Source of the DNA: SAR116 cluster bacterium AG-390-L20
GTDB taxonomy: Bacteria > Pseudomonadota > Alphaproteobacteria > Puniceispirillales > Marisalimonadaceae
NCBI GenBank assembly: GCA_003278095.1
Contig: QCHB01000012.1
Coordinates: 1-64,000 of the forward strand
Direction of reading: 5' to 3'
DNA: 64,000 nt
The position numbers and the translations under genes were made by a program. Below, piece by piece: positions 18,360 to 26,789 of this stretch. Position 1 is the stretch's first letter, and every line of letters starts with the position of its first letter. Under the pieces are notes generated by a model that was not told the origin of the DNA, searched no databases, and was given only the letters and a program-made list of their open reading frames with translations.

Positions 18360-18836
18360 TCAGTAACCAAATAATTGGTATAAAATACCTATAGACAAGC
18401 CAATTACCACATGACTGCCAATAGCTAAGGAACAAGATAAAAAAGGTGATGGTGTTTTTAATCCCAGAAAACCTTTACCCAAAATAGGCATAAAGAAAAA
18501 CCAAGGAACAACAACACTTAGCAAACCAAAAACAAATCCATTAAAAATTGAAGCATTACAAATATTATATTTTAATAACATAAAGAAAAATATTGAATAC
18601 ATAATCGCAACAGTGTAATGAACAGCCCATCCAATTCTTAATTCATATTTTATTGGGGGCACTTCTTCGATTATTGGATTATATATTTTTGCTTTTGATA
18701 TTAATAATATATACCATCTTCCAACAATTGCCCAGTCTGATGGATTTATGTCATACATAATTTTTAATAATCTCTGCCAAATATCCATCGCAAGACATGA
18801 AATAATCCCAATAATTACAATGTTCAATATTTCCAT
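18360..18836 (-). CDS. DUF2938-family membrane protein
   Basis: A 158-residue protein with four hydrophobic segments and the DUF2938 hallmarks WAIVGRWYILL, ELRIGWAVHYTVAIMYS and FGLLSVVVPWFFFMPILGKGF. No function is established for the family. It ends 31 bases before otnC on the same strand and may be co-transcribed with that operon; whether it takes part in substrate uptake is unknown. Confidence 0.75.
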   Translation of the reverse strand: MEILNIVIIGIISCLAMDIWQRLLKIMYDINPSDWAIVGRWYILLISKAKIYNPIIEEVPPIKYELRIGWAVHYTVAIMYSIFFFMLLKYNICNASIFNGFVFGLLSVVVPWFFFMPILGKGFLGLKTPSPFLSCSLAIGSHVVIGLSIGILYQLFGY

Positions 18837-18980
18837 TAAAAGCCCTTTTAATATTTAAATTTTTATAGCAATGAACTCTTTAACAATATAAAACAATATA
18901 GGTGATCTTTAAAATATATCTATTGTATTTTATTTTTTTGATGAACTTTAAAACTATAAAAAACTAGAGGAGAGAGATTT

Positions 18981-19715
18981 ATGGCTAATTTTAATGGACA
19001 AACTGCAGTAATTACTGGGGGAGCACAAGGTATTGGTTTAGCGACTGCAAAGAGTTTTATTAACGATGGCTGTGAAGTTATGATTTGGGACATAGATGAG
19101 AAAATGGGTGTGGAGGCAGCAAAAGACCTAAATTGTCATTTTTTAAAAGTTGATCAGACTAATAACAACTTAGTCGAAGAAGTTACAGAAAAAACTCTTA
19201 AACAAATAAATAAAATTGATATTCTAGTTTGTAGCGCAGGTATTGCTGGACCAACTTATTCAACTTGGGATTATCCTGTTGAAGAATGGTCAAGAGTATT
19301 TGACGTAAATGTAAATGGTGTATTTTACTGTAATAAGCATGTTGTAAAATCAATGCGTGAAAGAAATTATGGTAGAATCATCAATATAGCCTCAATTGCA
19401 GGCAAAGAAGGTAATCCTAATGCTCCTGCATATTCCGCATCTAAAGCAGCTGTAATAGGTTTAACAAAATCTCTTGGTAAAGAAACAGCAGATAAAGACA
19501 TCGCTGTTAATTGTATAACACCAGCTACGGCTAAAACGAGAATTCTTGATCAAGTATCACAGGAATTTATTGATTATATGATTTCAAAAATTCCAAGAAA
19601 TAGATTTGTTACTGTTGAAGAAGTTGCATCTCTTATTACCTTTCTAGCGAGTAAAGAGAATAGTTTCACCACGGCTGGTGTCTTTGATATTTCAGGAGGT
19701 AGAGCTACTTATTGA
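18981..19715 (+). CDS. Short-chain dehydrogenase/reductase (sugar-acid type)
   Basis: A 244-residue SDR with cofactor motif GGAQGIG (13-19), NAG-like CSAGIAG, catalytic Ser in NIASIAG and YSASK (Tyr/Lys). The closing FDISGGRATY resembles SDRs annotated as 2-dehydro-3-deoxy-L-rhamnonate or other sugar dehydrogenases. The aspartate in IWDID favours NAD+ over NADP+. A strong AGAGGAGAG site precedes the ATG. It is flanked by otnC-cluster genes on one side and the three-hairpin element on the other. Oxidation of a sugar or keto-deoxy acid is the likely role; the exact substrate is not evident. Confidence 0.85.
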   Translation: MANFNGQTAVITGGAQGIGLATAKSFINDGCEVMIWDIDEKMGVEAAKDLNCHFLKVDQTNNNLVEEVTEKTLKQINKIDILVCSAGIAGPTYSTWDYPVEEWSRVFDVNVNGVFYCNKHVVKSMRERNYGRIINIASIAGKEGNPNAPAYSASKAAVIGLTKSLGKETADKDIAVNCITPATAKTRILDQVSQEFIDYMISKIPRNRFVTVEEVASLITFLASKENSFTTAGVFDISGGRATY

Positions 19716-19717
19716 TT

Positions 19718-19822
19718 GGTGAGGATTTTTAGGAGATCCTCTGCACCTTAACTCAAAAACTAATAATCGGGGGAGGAATTTATTAGTTAGAATTAGTACA
19801 ATTAAACGGGGGAGTTTTATTG
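19718..19822. ncRNA. Candidate small RNA: three hairpins with Shine-Dalgarno / anti-Shine-Dalgarno loops
   Basis: Three consecutive inverted repeats lie between the ends of the SDR and LysE genes. Hairpin 1: GGTGAGGAT (19718-19726) pairs with ATCCT...CACC (19736-19747, 3-base bulge), loop TTTTAGGAG. Hairpin 2: AACTAATAA (19758-19766) pairs perfectly with TTATTAGTT (19780-19788), loop TCGGGGGAGGAAT. Hairpin 3: CAATTAAA (19799-19806) pairs 7 of 8 with TTTTATTG (19815-19822), loop CGGGGGAG. Read on the + strand each loop exposes a GGA motif; read on the minus strand each exposes CTCCT or CTCCCCC, an anti-Shine-Dalgarno sequence. Either direction could be a functional RNA; the strand is unresolved. 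No U-run terminator is evident. Confidence 0.45.
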
Positions 19823-19833
19823 AACATGTTCAA
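19820..19833. promoter_or_regulatory. 14-base perfect palindrome, possible operator
   Basis: TTGAACATGTTCAA is a perfect palindrome immediately next to hairpin 3 of the candidate small RNA. It could be a dimeric regulator's site controlling a minus-strand transcript, or a fourth small hairpin. It superficially resembles GAAC/GTTC SOS boxes, but the half-site spacing (2 bases) is not that of a known LexA box. Confidence 0.35.
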
Positions 19834-19955
19834 CAATTGATTCTTTTTCGAAATTTGTCTTGTGATAATTAAAAATAAACTCTTAAGGCTTAAATTTTGT
19901 TATATATTTGTGCAAAAAACTTTCTTTTATAATTTTTGTTTAATAATTAATCATT

Positions 19956-20558
19956 TTAAACTGCTGTATTAAGTTCCATGACTGCAGAAAGTATTACAAC
20001 TGCGAATAAAGAAAGTCCCATTCCCCTATTTACCCAAACCTGCTTGTTAGATGCTAATGACCATCTTTTTAGACTTATCCCTAACCACAACCAAAATAAA
20101 TGTATAGGTATCCAAATTGAATTTACTATGATAAATTTAGTTAGAATCTCAACTTTATAAGAAGCCATTCCAAGTGACAGCACTACAAACAAATGTCCTT
20201 GGACTACATAAGCCTTTGGATTGACAAATTGTAAAAAAATTCCTTCGTATAATTTTGGAGCTTTAAAACTTTGTTTAAAACCAGTTTTATTTTCAGATGT
20301 AGCTATACGCCAAGATAAAAAAGATAAGTAGGATAATGATAAAAATAAAAAAGTTAGTTCAACTCCTTCAATTTCAAACAGAAACTGTTTAAAGCCCAGC
20401 ACAACTAGTAATGCTACCCCATTAGTTCCAAAAAACAAACCAATGAGATACATCATTCCAACTTTCCATCCAAAACCAGCACCAACACCAGCTAAAGAAA
20501 GTACGCCTGGACCAGGAGTAACCATCATTAAGAAACTAATAATTATGTAAGCAATCAT
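19956..20558 (-). CDS. LysE/RhtB-family exporter
   Basis: A 200-residue membrane protein with about six hydrophobic segments. The N-terminal MMVTPGPGVLSLAGVGAGFGWKVG, with its PGPG motif, and FVNPKAYV in the middle are signatures of LysE/RhtB amino-acid exporters. Such proteins expel amino acids or related metabolites across the inner membrane. It is monocistronic, converging on the SDR gene across a 240-base gap that holds the three-hairpin element. Substrate not predictable. Confidence 0.85.
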   Translation of the reverse strand: MIAYIIISFLMMVTPGPGVLSLAGVGAGFGWKVGMMYLIGLFFGTNGVALLVVLGFKQFLFEIEGVELTFLFLSLSYLSFLSWRIATSENKTGFKQSFKAPKLYEGIFLQFVNPKAYVVQGHLFVVLSLGMASYKVEILTKFIIVNSIWIPIHLFWLWLGISLKRWSLASNKQVWVNRGMGLSLFAVVILSAVMELNTAV

Positions 20559-20643
20559 TTAAATCTATAGATAATATCTATACCTTGGATCAATGGGATT
20601 ATTTTTGAAAACATAATTATAATAAGATTTTATAATCACATTA

Positions 20644-22056
20644 TTACAGAAAAATCTTTCCTGGGTTCATTATTTTTTTTGGATCAAAAGCATTTTTAAC
20701 TTTTTTCATAACGTCTACAGCGTTTCCTAATTCCTTCAACATATATTTTCTTTTGCCTTGACCAATACCATGCTCTCCGGTACATGTACCATCCATTCTA
20801 ATAGCCCTTTCAGATATTCTGACTAAAAAACTATCTAGTTTGTCTAATTCAGTCTTGCTGTTTTTGTCAATTAGTAATGCAACATGAAAATTTCCATCAC
20901 CTGCATGACTTACTATTGGACCTATCAATTCGTTCTTTTCCATGTCTTCAATCGTTTCTGTTATACAATCAGACAATTTGGAAATTGGCACACAAACGTC
21001 TGTTGAATAAATTTCTGCCTCAGGCCTTACTGACCTGCATGACCAATATGCATCATGCCTTGCTTTCCATAATTTGTTTCTTTCTTCATTATTAGACGTC
21101 CATTCAAAATCGTTACCACCAAAATCTGATGCTATTTCACTAAATAATTCTGATTGCTCTTTTACAGATTTTTCACTGCCATGAAACTCTAATAATAATA
21201 AAGGAGCTTCAGGAAGATTTGTCTTAGAATAACTATTAACTGCTTTTACTTGAGCAACATCTAAAAACTCAATCCTTGCTACTGGAATTCCAGCTTGTAC
21301 AGTCATAATAACTGCATCAGTTGCATCCTTAACTGATGGAAAACTTACTCTACCTCCTGCAATGACTTCCGGAATACCGTAAAGCTTTAGTGTAATTTCT
21401 GTAGTTATACCTAATGTACCCTCTGAACCAACCATTAACCGAGTTAAATCATAACCTGCTGAACTTTTTCTTGCTTTATTTGCTGTTTTTATTATTTGAC
21501 CATCAGGAGTAACAACCTCAAGAGCAATTACATTATCTTTCATTGTTCCATAACGCACTGCATTTGTTCCAGAAGCTCGAGTAGCTGTCATTCCACCAAG
21601 TGATGCATTTGCACCTGGGTCAATTGGAAAAAACAATCCAGTATCTCTTAAGTGGGTGTTTAGTTGTTCTCTTGTAACCCCAGGTTGTACAACAACCAAA
21701 AGATCTTCCTGATACACTGTTAGAATCTTATTCATATTATTCATATCAATAGAAATTCCACCATATGGAGCATTAAGATGTCCTTCAAATGAAGAACCAA
21801 CGCCAAAAGGAATTATAGGACATTTAAATTCATTACAAATTCTTACAACTTTTTGAACATCTTCTTTACTCTCGGCAAAAACAACGCCATTGGGTAATTC
21901 TGATTCATGAATAGTCATCGTATGAGTATGTTGTTCAAGTATACTTTTACTACTAGAGAATTGTTGCCCAAATTCTTCTTGAATTTTCTTCACACATAAT
22001 TTGATGCTCTCTTTATCATAGTCCTCGTCAGACCATACTGAAATACTACCATCCAT
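20644..22056 (-). CDS. FAD-linked 2-hydroxyacid (D-lactate/glycolate) oxidase, copy 2
   Basis: A 470-residue FAD-binding PCMH/VAO-type flavoprotein. CPIIPFGVGSSFEGHLN and VVQPGVTREQLN bind FAD, DPGANASLGGMTATRASGTNAVRYG is the pyrophosphate loop, and SHAGDGNFHV and GEHGIGQGK near the C-terminus are the conserved active-site segments of D-lactate dehydrogenase (Dld2/GlcD-like). It oxidises D-2-hydroxyacids and passes electrons to the respiratory chain. It is about three-quarters identical by eye to the next gene upstream, 23 bases away, with which it forms a tandem duplicate. AAAGG precedes the ATG at 8 bases. Confidence 0.88.
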   Translation of the reverse strand: MDGSISVWSDEDYDKESIKLCVKKIQEEFGQQFSSSKSILEQHTHTMTIHESELPNGVVFAESKEDVQKVVRICNEFKCPIIPFGVGSSFEGHLNAPYGGISIDMNNMNKILTVYQEDLLVVVQPGVTREQLNTHLRDTGLFFPIDPGANASLGGMTATRASGTNAVRYGTMKDNVIALEVVTPDGQIIKTANKARKSSAGYDLTRLMVGSEGTLGITTEITLKLYGIPEVIAGGRVSFPSVKDATDAVIMTVQAGIPVARIEFLDVAQVKAVNSYSKTNLPEAPLLLLEFHGSEKSVKEQSELFSEIASDFGGNDFEWTSNNEERNKLWKARHDAYWSCRSVRPEAEIYSTDVCVPISKLSDCITETIEDMEKNELIGPIVSHAGDGNFHVALLIDKNSKTELDKLDSFLVRISERAIRMDGTCTGEHGIGQGKRKYMLKELGNAVDVMKKVKNAFDPKKIMNPGKIFL

Positions 22057-22079
22057 TTTAAAAACCTTTTCTTTAATTT

Positions 22080-23492
22080 CTATAAAATTTTTCCTGGATT
22101 CATAATACCCTTTGGATCAATTTCTTCTTTTATTAATTTCATGAAATTAACAGCAGGACCTAATTCATCAACTAAGTATTGTTTTTTACCCTGCCCTACT
22201 CCATGCTCTCCTGTACATGTTCCATCCATAGTAATGGCTCTATGAGCTAATCTCTCTAAAAACCCGTTTGCAACATCAACTTCCTTTTGTATCTTAGGAT
22301 CAATCATAAGCTGAACATGAAAATTACCATCACCAACATGACCAACAATGGGTCCAAACAAATTATTTTTTTCCATGTCATCTATCGTTTCAGTAATACA
22401 TTCCGACAATCTCGATATTGGTACACAAACATCCGTAGCAATATAATCCGCCTCTGGCCTGCAAGCTTTGACAGCATAATAAACATCATGCCTAGCCTTC
22501 CAAAGTCTATTTCTTTCTTCAATATTTGCATTCCACTCAAAGTTATCACCACCAAAATCTTTAGAAATTTCATTAAATAACTCAGATTGTTCTTGCACAG
22601 AAGATTTACTTCCGTGAAACTCTAATAATAATAATGGTGATTCAGGTAAGTTTAACTTTGAGTAATTATTTACAGCTTTAACTTGCGCAATATCTAATAG
22701 TTCTATTCTAGCAACTGGGATTCCAGCCTGTATAGTCATAATCACAGCATCCGTTGCATCCTGAACAGACGGAAAAGTACATCTACCAGCTCCAATTTCT
22801 TCAGGAATGCCATAAAGTTTAAGTGTAATTTCAGTTATTACACCTAACGTTCCTTCAGATCCAACAATTAATCTTGTCAAATCATACCCAGCAGAACTTT
22901 TTCTAGCTCTGCTAGCCGTATTTATTATTTCTCCATTTGGCATTACAACTTCTAATGAAATTACATTATCTTTCATAGTTCCATAACGAACGGCGTTGGT
23001 TCCAGAAGCTCTAGTCGATGCCATTCCTCCAATTGAGGCATTGGCACCTGGGTCAATAGGAAAAAACAAACCCGTATCTCTGAGATGTGTATTTAGTTGT
23101 TCTCTAGTTACACCTGGTTGTACAACAACAGTTGAATCTTCAGGGTGAACTTCAATTATATTATTCAGATTATTCATATCTATGGAGATACCACCAAAAT
23201 TAGCATTTAGATGACCTTCAAGGGAAGAACCTACTCCAAAAGGTATTATGGGACATCCATATTCATGGCATATTTTTACTGTTTTTTTTACATCCTCTTT
23301 GTTATAGGCAAAAACAACACCATCGGGCAATTCTGGTTTATGAACTGTTGTTGTACTTGTATGTTGCTCACGAACTGATTTAGAAACTGAGAATTGCTGC
23401 CCAAACTCTTTTTTTAATGCTTCTACCGCACTATTTGTGTTGTACTCAAATTTTGAGTAAAAAGAGCTGTTTTTAACATCTAAAATTGTCAC
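22080..23492 (-). CDS. FAD-linked 2-hydroxyacid (D-lactate/glycolate) oxidase, copy 1
   Basis: A 470-residue paralogue of the gene just downstream, with the same FAD loops (FGVGSSLEGHLN; DPGANASIGGMASTRASG) and the C-terminal GHVGDGNFHVQ and GEHGVGQGKKQY. It starts at GTG with a GAGG site 7 bases upstream. The two copies differ most at their N-termini and in the stretch after LWKARHD (YYAVKACRPEADYIATD here, YWSCRSVRPEAEIYSTD in copy 2). Divergent substrates or a recent duplication are both possible. The role as a D-lactate or related acid dehydrogenase fits pathways in this window that yield hydroxyacids. Confidence 0.88.
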   Translation of the reverse strand: MTILDVKNSSFYSKFEYNTNSAVEALKKEFGQQFSVSKSVREQHTSTTTVHKPELPDGVVFAYNKEDVKKTVKICHEYGCPIIPFGVGSSLEGHLNANFGGISIDMNNLNNIIEVHPEDSTVVVQPGVTREQLNTHLRDTGLFFPIDPGANASIGGMASTRASGTNAVRYGTMKDNVISLEVVMPNGEIINTASRARKSSAGYDLTRLIVGSEGTLGVITEITLKLYGIPEEIGAGRCTFPSVQDATDAVIMTIQAGIPVARIELLDIAQVKAVNNYSKLNLPESPLLLLEFHGSKSSVQEQSELFNEISKDFGGDNFEWNANIEERNRLWKARHDVYYAVKACRPEADYIATDVCVPISRLSECITETIDDMEKNNLFGPIVGHVGDGNFHVQLMIDPKIQKEVDVANGFLERLAHRAITMDGTCTGEHGVGQGKKQYLVDELGPAVNFMKLIKEEIDPKGIMNPGKIL

Positions 23493-23627
23493 TAATTAAC
23501 CTCACATAAGTTTTTCTTTAATATCGTAGTAATATATTTCAAAATAAAGATTGAGTAAATTATTACATTTTAATAAAAATTAAATTTGTTATAGTTTTGA
23601 ACTTCTTGTTAGGAAGCTTACAAAAAA

Positions 23628-24563
23628 ATGTATAATAAAGCTATTTTTTTAGGTGAATGCATGATTGAACTCAATGGAGACATTTCTTCATTGGAAAATA
23701 AAAGTTCAAAAATGCAAATTAATTTTGGAGGAGATACTTATAATTCTGCAATATATTTTTCAAGAATAGCAAATAATAAAACTAATACTTTCTATTCAAC
23801 TGTACTTGGGAATGACAGTTTTTCTAGAAAAATGATTTTAAGATTTAAAAATGAAAAAATCAAATGTGATTATGTAAGAACCGATGGAAAAAATCCTCCT
23901 GGTTTATATTCAATAGAAATTAATGAAATAGGTGAAAGAAGTTTTTCTTATTGGAGAGATCAATCACCATCGAAATACATTTTTTTAGGGTCAAAAGGAA
24001 AAAAACTAGCTAGAGAAATAAAAAATGCAGATGTTTTTTATTATACCGGTATTTCTGCCGGTATTCTTGATGCAAAACAAAAAAAGGATTTAATACATAT
24101 AGGATCCACTGCAGTTACATGCGGATTTGATTTTAATTATAGGACACAATTACATAATGATAAGAAAGCTTCACAATTATTATTTCAAGAAATTAGTAAA
24201 AATATAGATATTAACTTTATATCTTTTGATGACGTTAAAGAGTTATTTAATTTAAAAAACCCATATGAAGTTTTTGAGATATTAAATGACAAAAAAAATC
24301 TAATTCTTATAAGATTTAAGGACTCAATTATTTTTAAAAATAAACAACAAGAAATAAAAACTGTTAAAGTTCCTCACGGAGAGGTGATTGATACAACGGC
24401 AGCAGGTGACGCATTCAATGGATCTTTCCTTGCTTTAATAAATAACGATAAAAATATTTCAATAGAAGAAAATATATTAAAGTCCCACTCTGTTACTAGA
24501 GAAGTGATAAAACATAAAGGCGCTATTATTTCCAATAAAAATATGCCTAAAATAAACACTTAA
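23628..24563 (+). CDS. kdgK: 2-dehydro-3-deoxygluconate kinase (PfkB family)
   Basis: A 311-residue PfkB-family sugar kinase. GECMIEL at the start, INFGGDTYNSAIYFSR (31-46), PPGLYSIEINEIGERSFSYWR (90-110) and the anion-hole motif TTAAGDAFNG with catalytic Asp261 match KDG kinases closely. It phosphorylates 2-keto-3-deoxygluconate to KDPG, which KDPG aldolase (gene at 35370) splits. It is followed 16 bases later by a 2-hydroxyacid dehydrogenase. Because LtnD is nearby and OtnK is absent, action on a C4 keto acid is a speculative alternative. Confidence 0.88.
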   Translation: MYNKAIFLGECMIELNGDISSLENKSSKMQINFGGDTYNSAIYFSRIANNKTNTFYSTVLGNDSFSRKMILRFKNEKIKCDYVRTDGKNPPGLYSIEINEIGERSFSYWRDQSPSKYIFLGSKGKKLAREIKNADVFYYTGISAGILDAKQKKDLIHIGSTAVTCGFDFNYRTQLHNDKKASQLLFQEISKNIDINFISFDDVKELFNLKNPYEVFEILNDKKNLILIRFKDSIIFKNKQQEIKTVKVPHGEVIDTTAAGDAFNGSFLALINNDKNISIEENILKSHSVTREVIKHKGAIISNKNMPKINT

Positions 24564-24579
24564 ATAAGGAATGAATAAA

Positions 24580-25515
24580 ATGGACAAAAACTTACTTATA
24601 ATGACAGAAATGCCTCAATATTTTGTAAGTCTGGCAGATAAAAACTTCAATACTTATAAATTGTGGTTAAACAAAAATGAAGATGATTACTTATCTGAAA
24701 TTAAAACAGACGTTGATGCTATTGCCGTTATGGGAGGTTATAAAATTACACCAGAGTTAATGAAAAGTATGCCTAATTTAAAAATAATTGCCTGTTATGG
24801 TGTAGGTTATGACGCAATAGATATAAATTATGCTAAAAGCCTAGGTATAAAAGTCACTAACACCCCTGAAGTACTTAATGACGAAGTGGCAGACACAGCT
24901 ATTGCACTAATGCTATGTGTCTATAAAAAAATTGTAGATGCAGATAGTTTTGCAAGAAATAACTCATGGCTTAATGGAGATTTTCCATTAACAAAAAAAT
25001 TTAGTGGTACTAAATTAGGTATTGTTGGAATGGGAAGAATTGGAAAAGCAATAGCAAAAAGAGCCGAAGCATTTGAGTGTGAAATTTCTTATCACTCTAG
25101 AAACAAAAAAGATGTAAAATATAAATATTTCAGTGACTTAAATCAGTTGGCTAAAGAAGTAGATACCTTATGTGTAATTACACCAGGTGGAAAAGAAACA
25201 GAAAAATTAATTAATAAAAAAGTTCTTAGCAGCCTTGGCAAAAATGGCGTAATTATTAATGTAGCGAGGGGGTCAGTAATTGATCAAGACGAACTGATTC
25301 ACTCCCTTGAAAACAATCTTATTTTAGCAGCAGGATTAGATGTCTACACTAATGAGCCTAATATCCCAGAAAAATTAATAAATCTTAAAAATACTGTTTT
25401 GTTACCTCACATCGCATCGGGTACAGTCGAAACTAGAAATGCTATGGGACAATTAGTTTTTGATAATATAGATAATTATTTTCAAAATAAATCTCTTATA
25501 TCAGAAGTAGTCTGA
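24580..25515 (+). CDS. D-isomer-specific 2-hydroxyacid dehydrogenase (hydroxypyruvate/glyoxylate reductase type)
   Basis: About 311 residues. NAD(P) motif GIVGMGRIGKAIAKR, catalytic Arg in NVARGSVID, Glu in DVYTNEP and His in LLPHIASGT are all present. HSRNKK after the cofactor loop suggests NADPH preference. It reduces glyoxylate, hydroxypyruvate or a 2-ketoaldonate. A start at 24571 would leave no gap after GGA; the ATG at 24580 has 9-base spacing and is preferred. It follows kdgK in the same operon, which suggests that the substrate is a sugar-derived keto acid. Confidence 0.86.
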   Translation: MDKNLLIMTEMPQYFVSLADKNFNTYKLWLNKNEDDYLSEIKTDVDAIAVMGGYKITPELMKSMPNLKIIACYGVGYDAIDINYAKSLGIKVTNTPEVLNDEVADTAIALMLCVYKKIVDADSFARNNSWLNGDFPLTKKFSGTKLGIVGMGRIGKAIAKRAEAFECEISYHSRNKKDVKYKYFSDLNQLAKEVDTLCVITPGGKETEKLINKKVLSSLGKNGVIINVARGSVIDQDELIHSLENNLILAAGLDVYTNEPNIPEKLINLKNTVLLPHIASGTVETRNAMGQLVFDNIDNYFQNKSLISEVV

Positions 25516-25522
25516 AAGTATT

Positions 25523-26407
25523 TTAATTTTGGGGTAATTTTATTCCAGCATTTCTAGCATATATTTTTGCAACAGCTGCATCATCTTCTTGTCCTAAACC
25601 TGAACCTGCGGCAGAAACAAACTGTTGTAATGCTGCAGCAGTCAAGGGAGCAAAAAAGTTTGAATTTTTTGCTATATCTAAAACTATACCTAAATCCTTT
25701 GGCCAAATATTGATTGAAGATTTTGGAGAATAATCATTATCTATGATATGGGGTGCTCTGTTCTCAAGCATCCAAGAAGTTCCAGCACATTTTGAAATAA
25801 CTTCTAAAAACCTTTTTGGATCAATTCCTTGCGTTATACCAAATGTAATAGCCTCAGCCATTGCAGCAATATGAACACCTGCAAGCATTTGATTGACTGC
25901 TTTCATAGCAGAACCTGACCCGACATGTTCCCCAAATTCGAAGACTGTTTCTGAGGTGCAGTCCAAAATAGGCTTGGCTACCTCAAAAGCTTTTTGGCTA
26001 CCTGAAATCATATAGGATAACTTACCCTCAGCTGATTTTTTTGATCCTCCTGAAATGGGAGCGTCCAAATATAAAAGTCCTTTATCATTACAAGAAGATG
26101 CCATTTCTTTTGCAAAATCTGGAGATACAGTAGTGCACACCATAATAAGAGTATTTTTCTTTAATTTTTCTGAAATACCGTTTTGGCCAAAAATAATTTC
26201 CCTTGTTTGTTTCTCATTTAGAACAACTATAATTACTGCTTGTAAGTCTTGAAAAGGGATATCAGCATCAAACCCACCTCCTTCAACAAATCTCTTCTGT
26301 TGCACTGGGTTTTTATCTTGTCCGTAAACCTTGTAGCCTGAACGATGTAGAGTTTGAGCTATTCCATAACCCATAGAACCTAAACCAAAAACTAATATTT
26401 TTTTCAT
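25523..26407 (-). CDS. ltnD: L-threonate dehydrogenase (beta-hydroxyacid dehydrogenase family)
   Basis: A 294-residue 3-hydroxyisobutyrate-dehydrogenase-like protein: NAD motif GLGSMG (8-13), DAPISGGSKKSAEGKL (115-130) and catalytic Lys169 in GSGSAMKAVNQMLAGVHIAA. The C-terminal SWMLENRAPHI...DYSPKSSINIWPKDLGIVLD and GLGQEDDAAVAK match LtnD in particular rather than MmsB or GarR. It would oxidise L-threonate to 2-oxo-tetronate, the substrate of OtnI encoded 9 kb away. It converges with the 2-hydroxyacid dehydrogenase gene (7-base gap). Confidence 0.87.
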   Translation of the reverse strand: MKKILVFGLGSMGYGIAQTLHRSGYKVYGQDKNPVQQKRFVEGGGFDADIPFQDLQAVIIVVLNEKQTREIIFGQNGISEKLKKNTLIMVCTTVSPDFAKEMASSCNDKGLLYLDAPISGGSKKSAEGKLSYMISGSQKAFEVAKPILDCTSETVFEFGEHVGSGSAMKAVNQMLAGVHIAAMAEAITFGITQGIDPKRFLEVISKCAGTSWMLENRAPHIIDNDYSPKSSINIWPKDLGIVLDIAKNSNFFAPLTAAALQQFVSAAGSGLGQEDDAAVAKIYARNAGIKLPQN

Positions 26408-26421
26408 AAAAAATCTTTAAT

Positions 26422-26775
26422 CTACATCGAACATTTTGCAAGAATTGAAGCTTTTTCTAGTGCTTCATATTCACCTTTTAATCTTGCGTATTCTGCTTCT
26501 TCTTCTTTTGTTCCTCCCAAGAAAAAAACAGCTGGCCAAAATAAAATTAATGAAACACCTGTTGCAACTTTATCATTTTCATTATTCTTATCAAGTTTGC
26601 CCGTAAGGGATCTTACTTTCCCAGCCACTCTCTGCATTTCTGCTATAATTTGATCACAATCATAATTTGAATATTGCTGAGGTGAGACATATTGGGCAAC
26701 AATATCTTTTGAAGAATTAGAACATGAAGTTAAAAAACTTATTGAAATAATATAAATTAAAATTTTCTTAAACAT
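26422..26775 (-). CDS. Small lipoprotein of unknown function
   Basis: A 117-residue protein with a lipoprotein signal (LTSC lipobox, Cys18), a polar region with QIIAEMQRVAGKVRSLTGKLD, a hydrophobic stretch VSLILFWPAVFFLGGTKEEE (about 73-92) and a Cys near the end. This layout recurs in small proteobacterial lipoproteins with no assigned function. It sits between ltnD and the sugar-acid dehydratase with 14-base gaps on the same strand. Confidence 0.7.
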   Translation of the reverse strand: MFKKILIYIISISFLTSCSNSSKDIVAQYVSPQQYSNYDCDQIIAEMQRVAGKVRSLTGKLDKNNENDKVATGVSLILFWPAVFFLGGTKEEEAEYARLKGEYEALEKASILAKCSM

Positions 26776-26789
26776 TTTTATCCTCTTTT

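Noticed and set aside
19820-19833. SOS (LexA) box
   Set aside because: GAAC and GTTC are present but with only 2 bases between them; the alphaproteobacterial LexA box is GTTC-N7-GTTC and the Bacillus-type has 4 bases.
19978-20160. Open frame on the + strand over the LysE gene
   Set aside because: It is the complement of the 3' half of the LysE gene, which has clear membrane segments and the PGPG motif.
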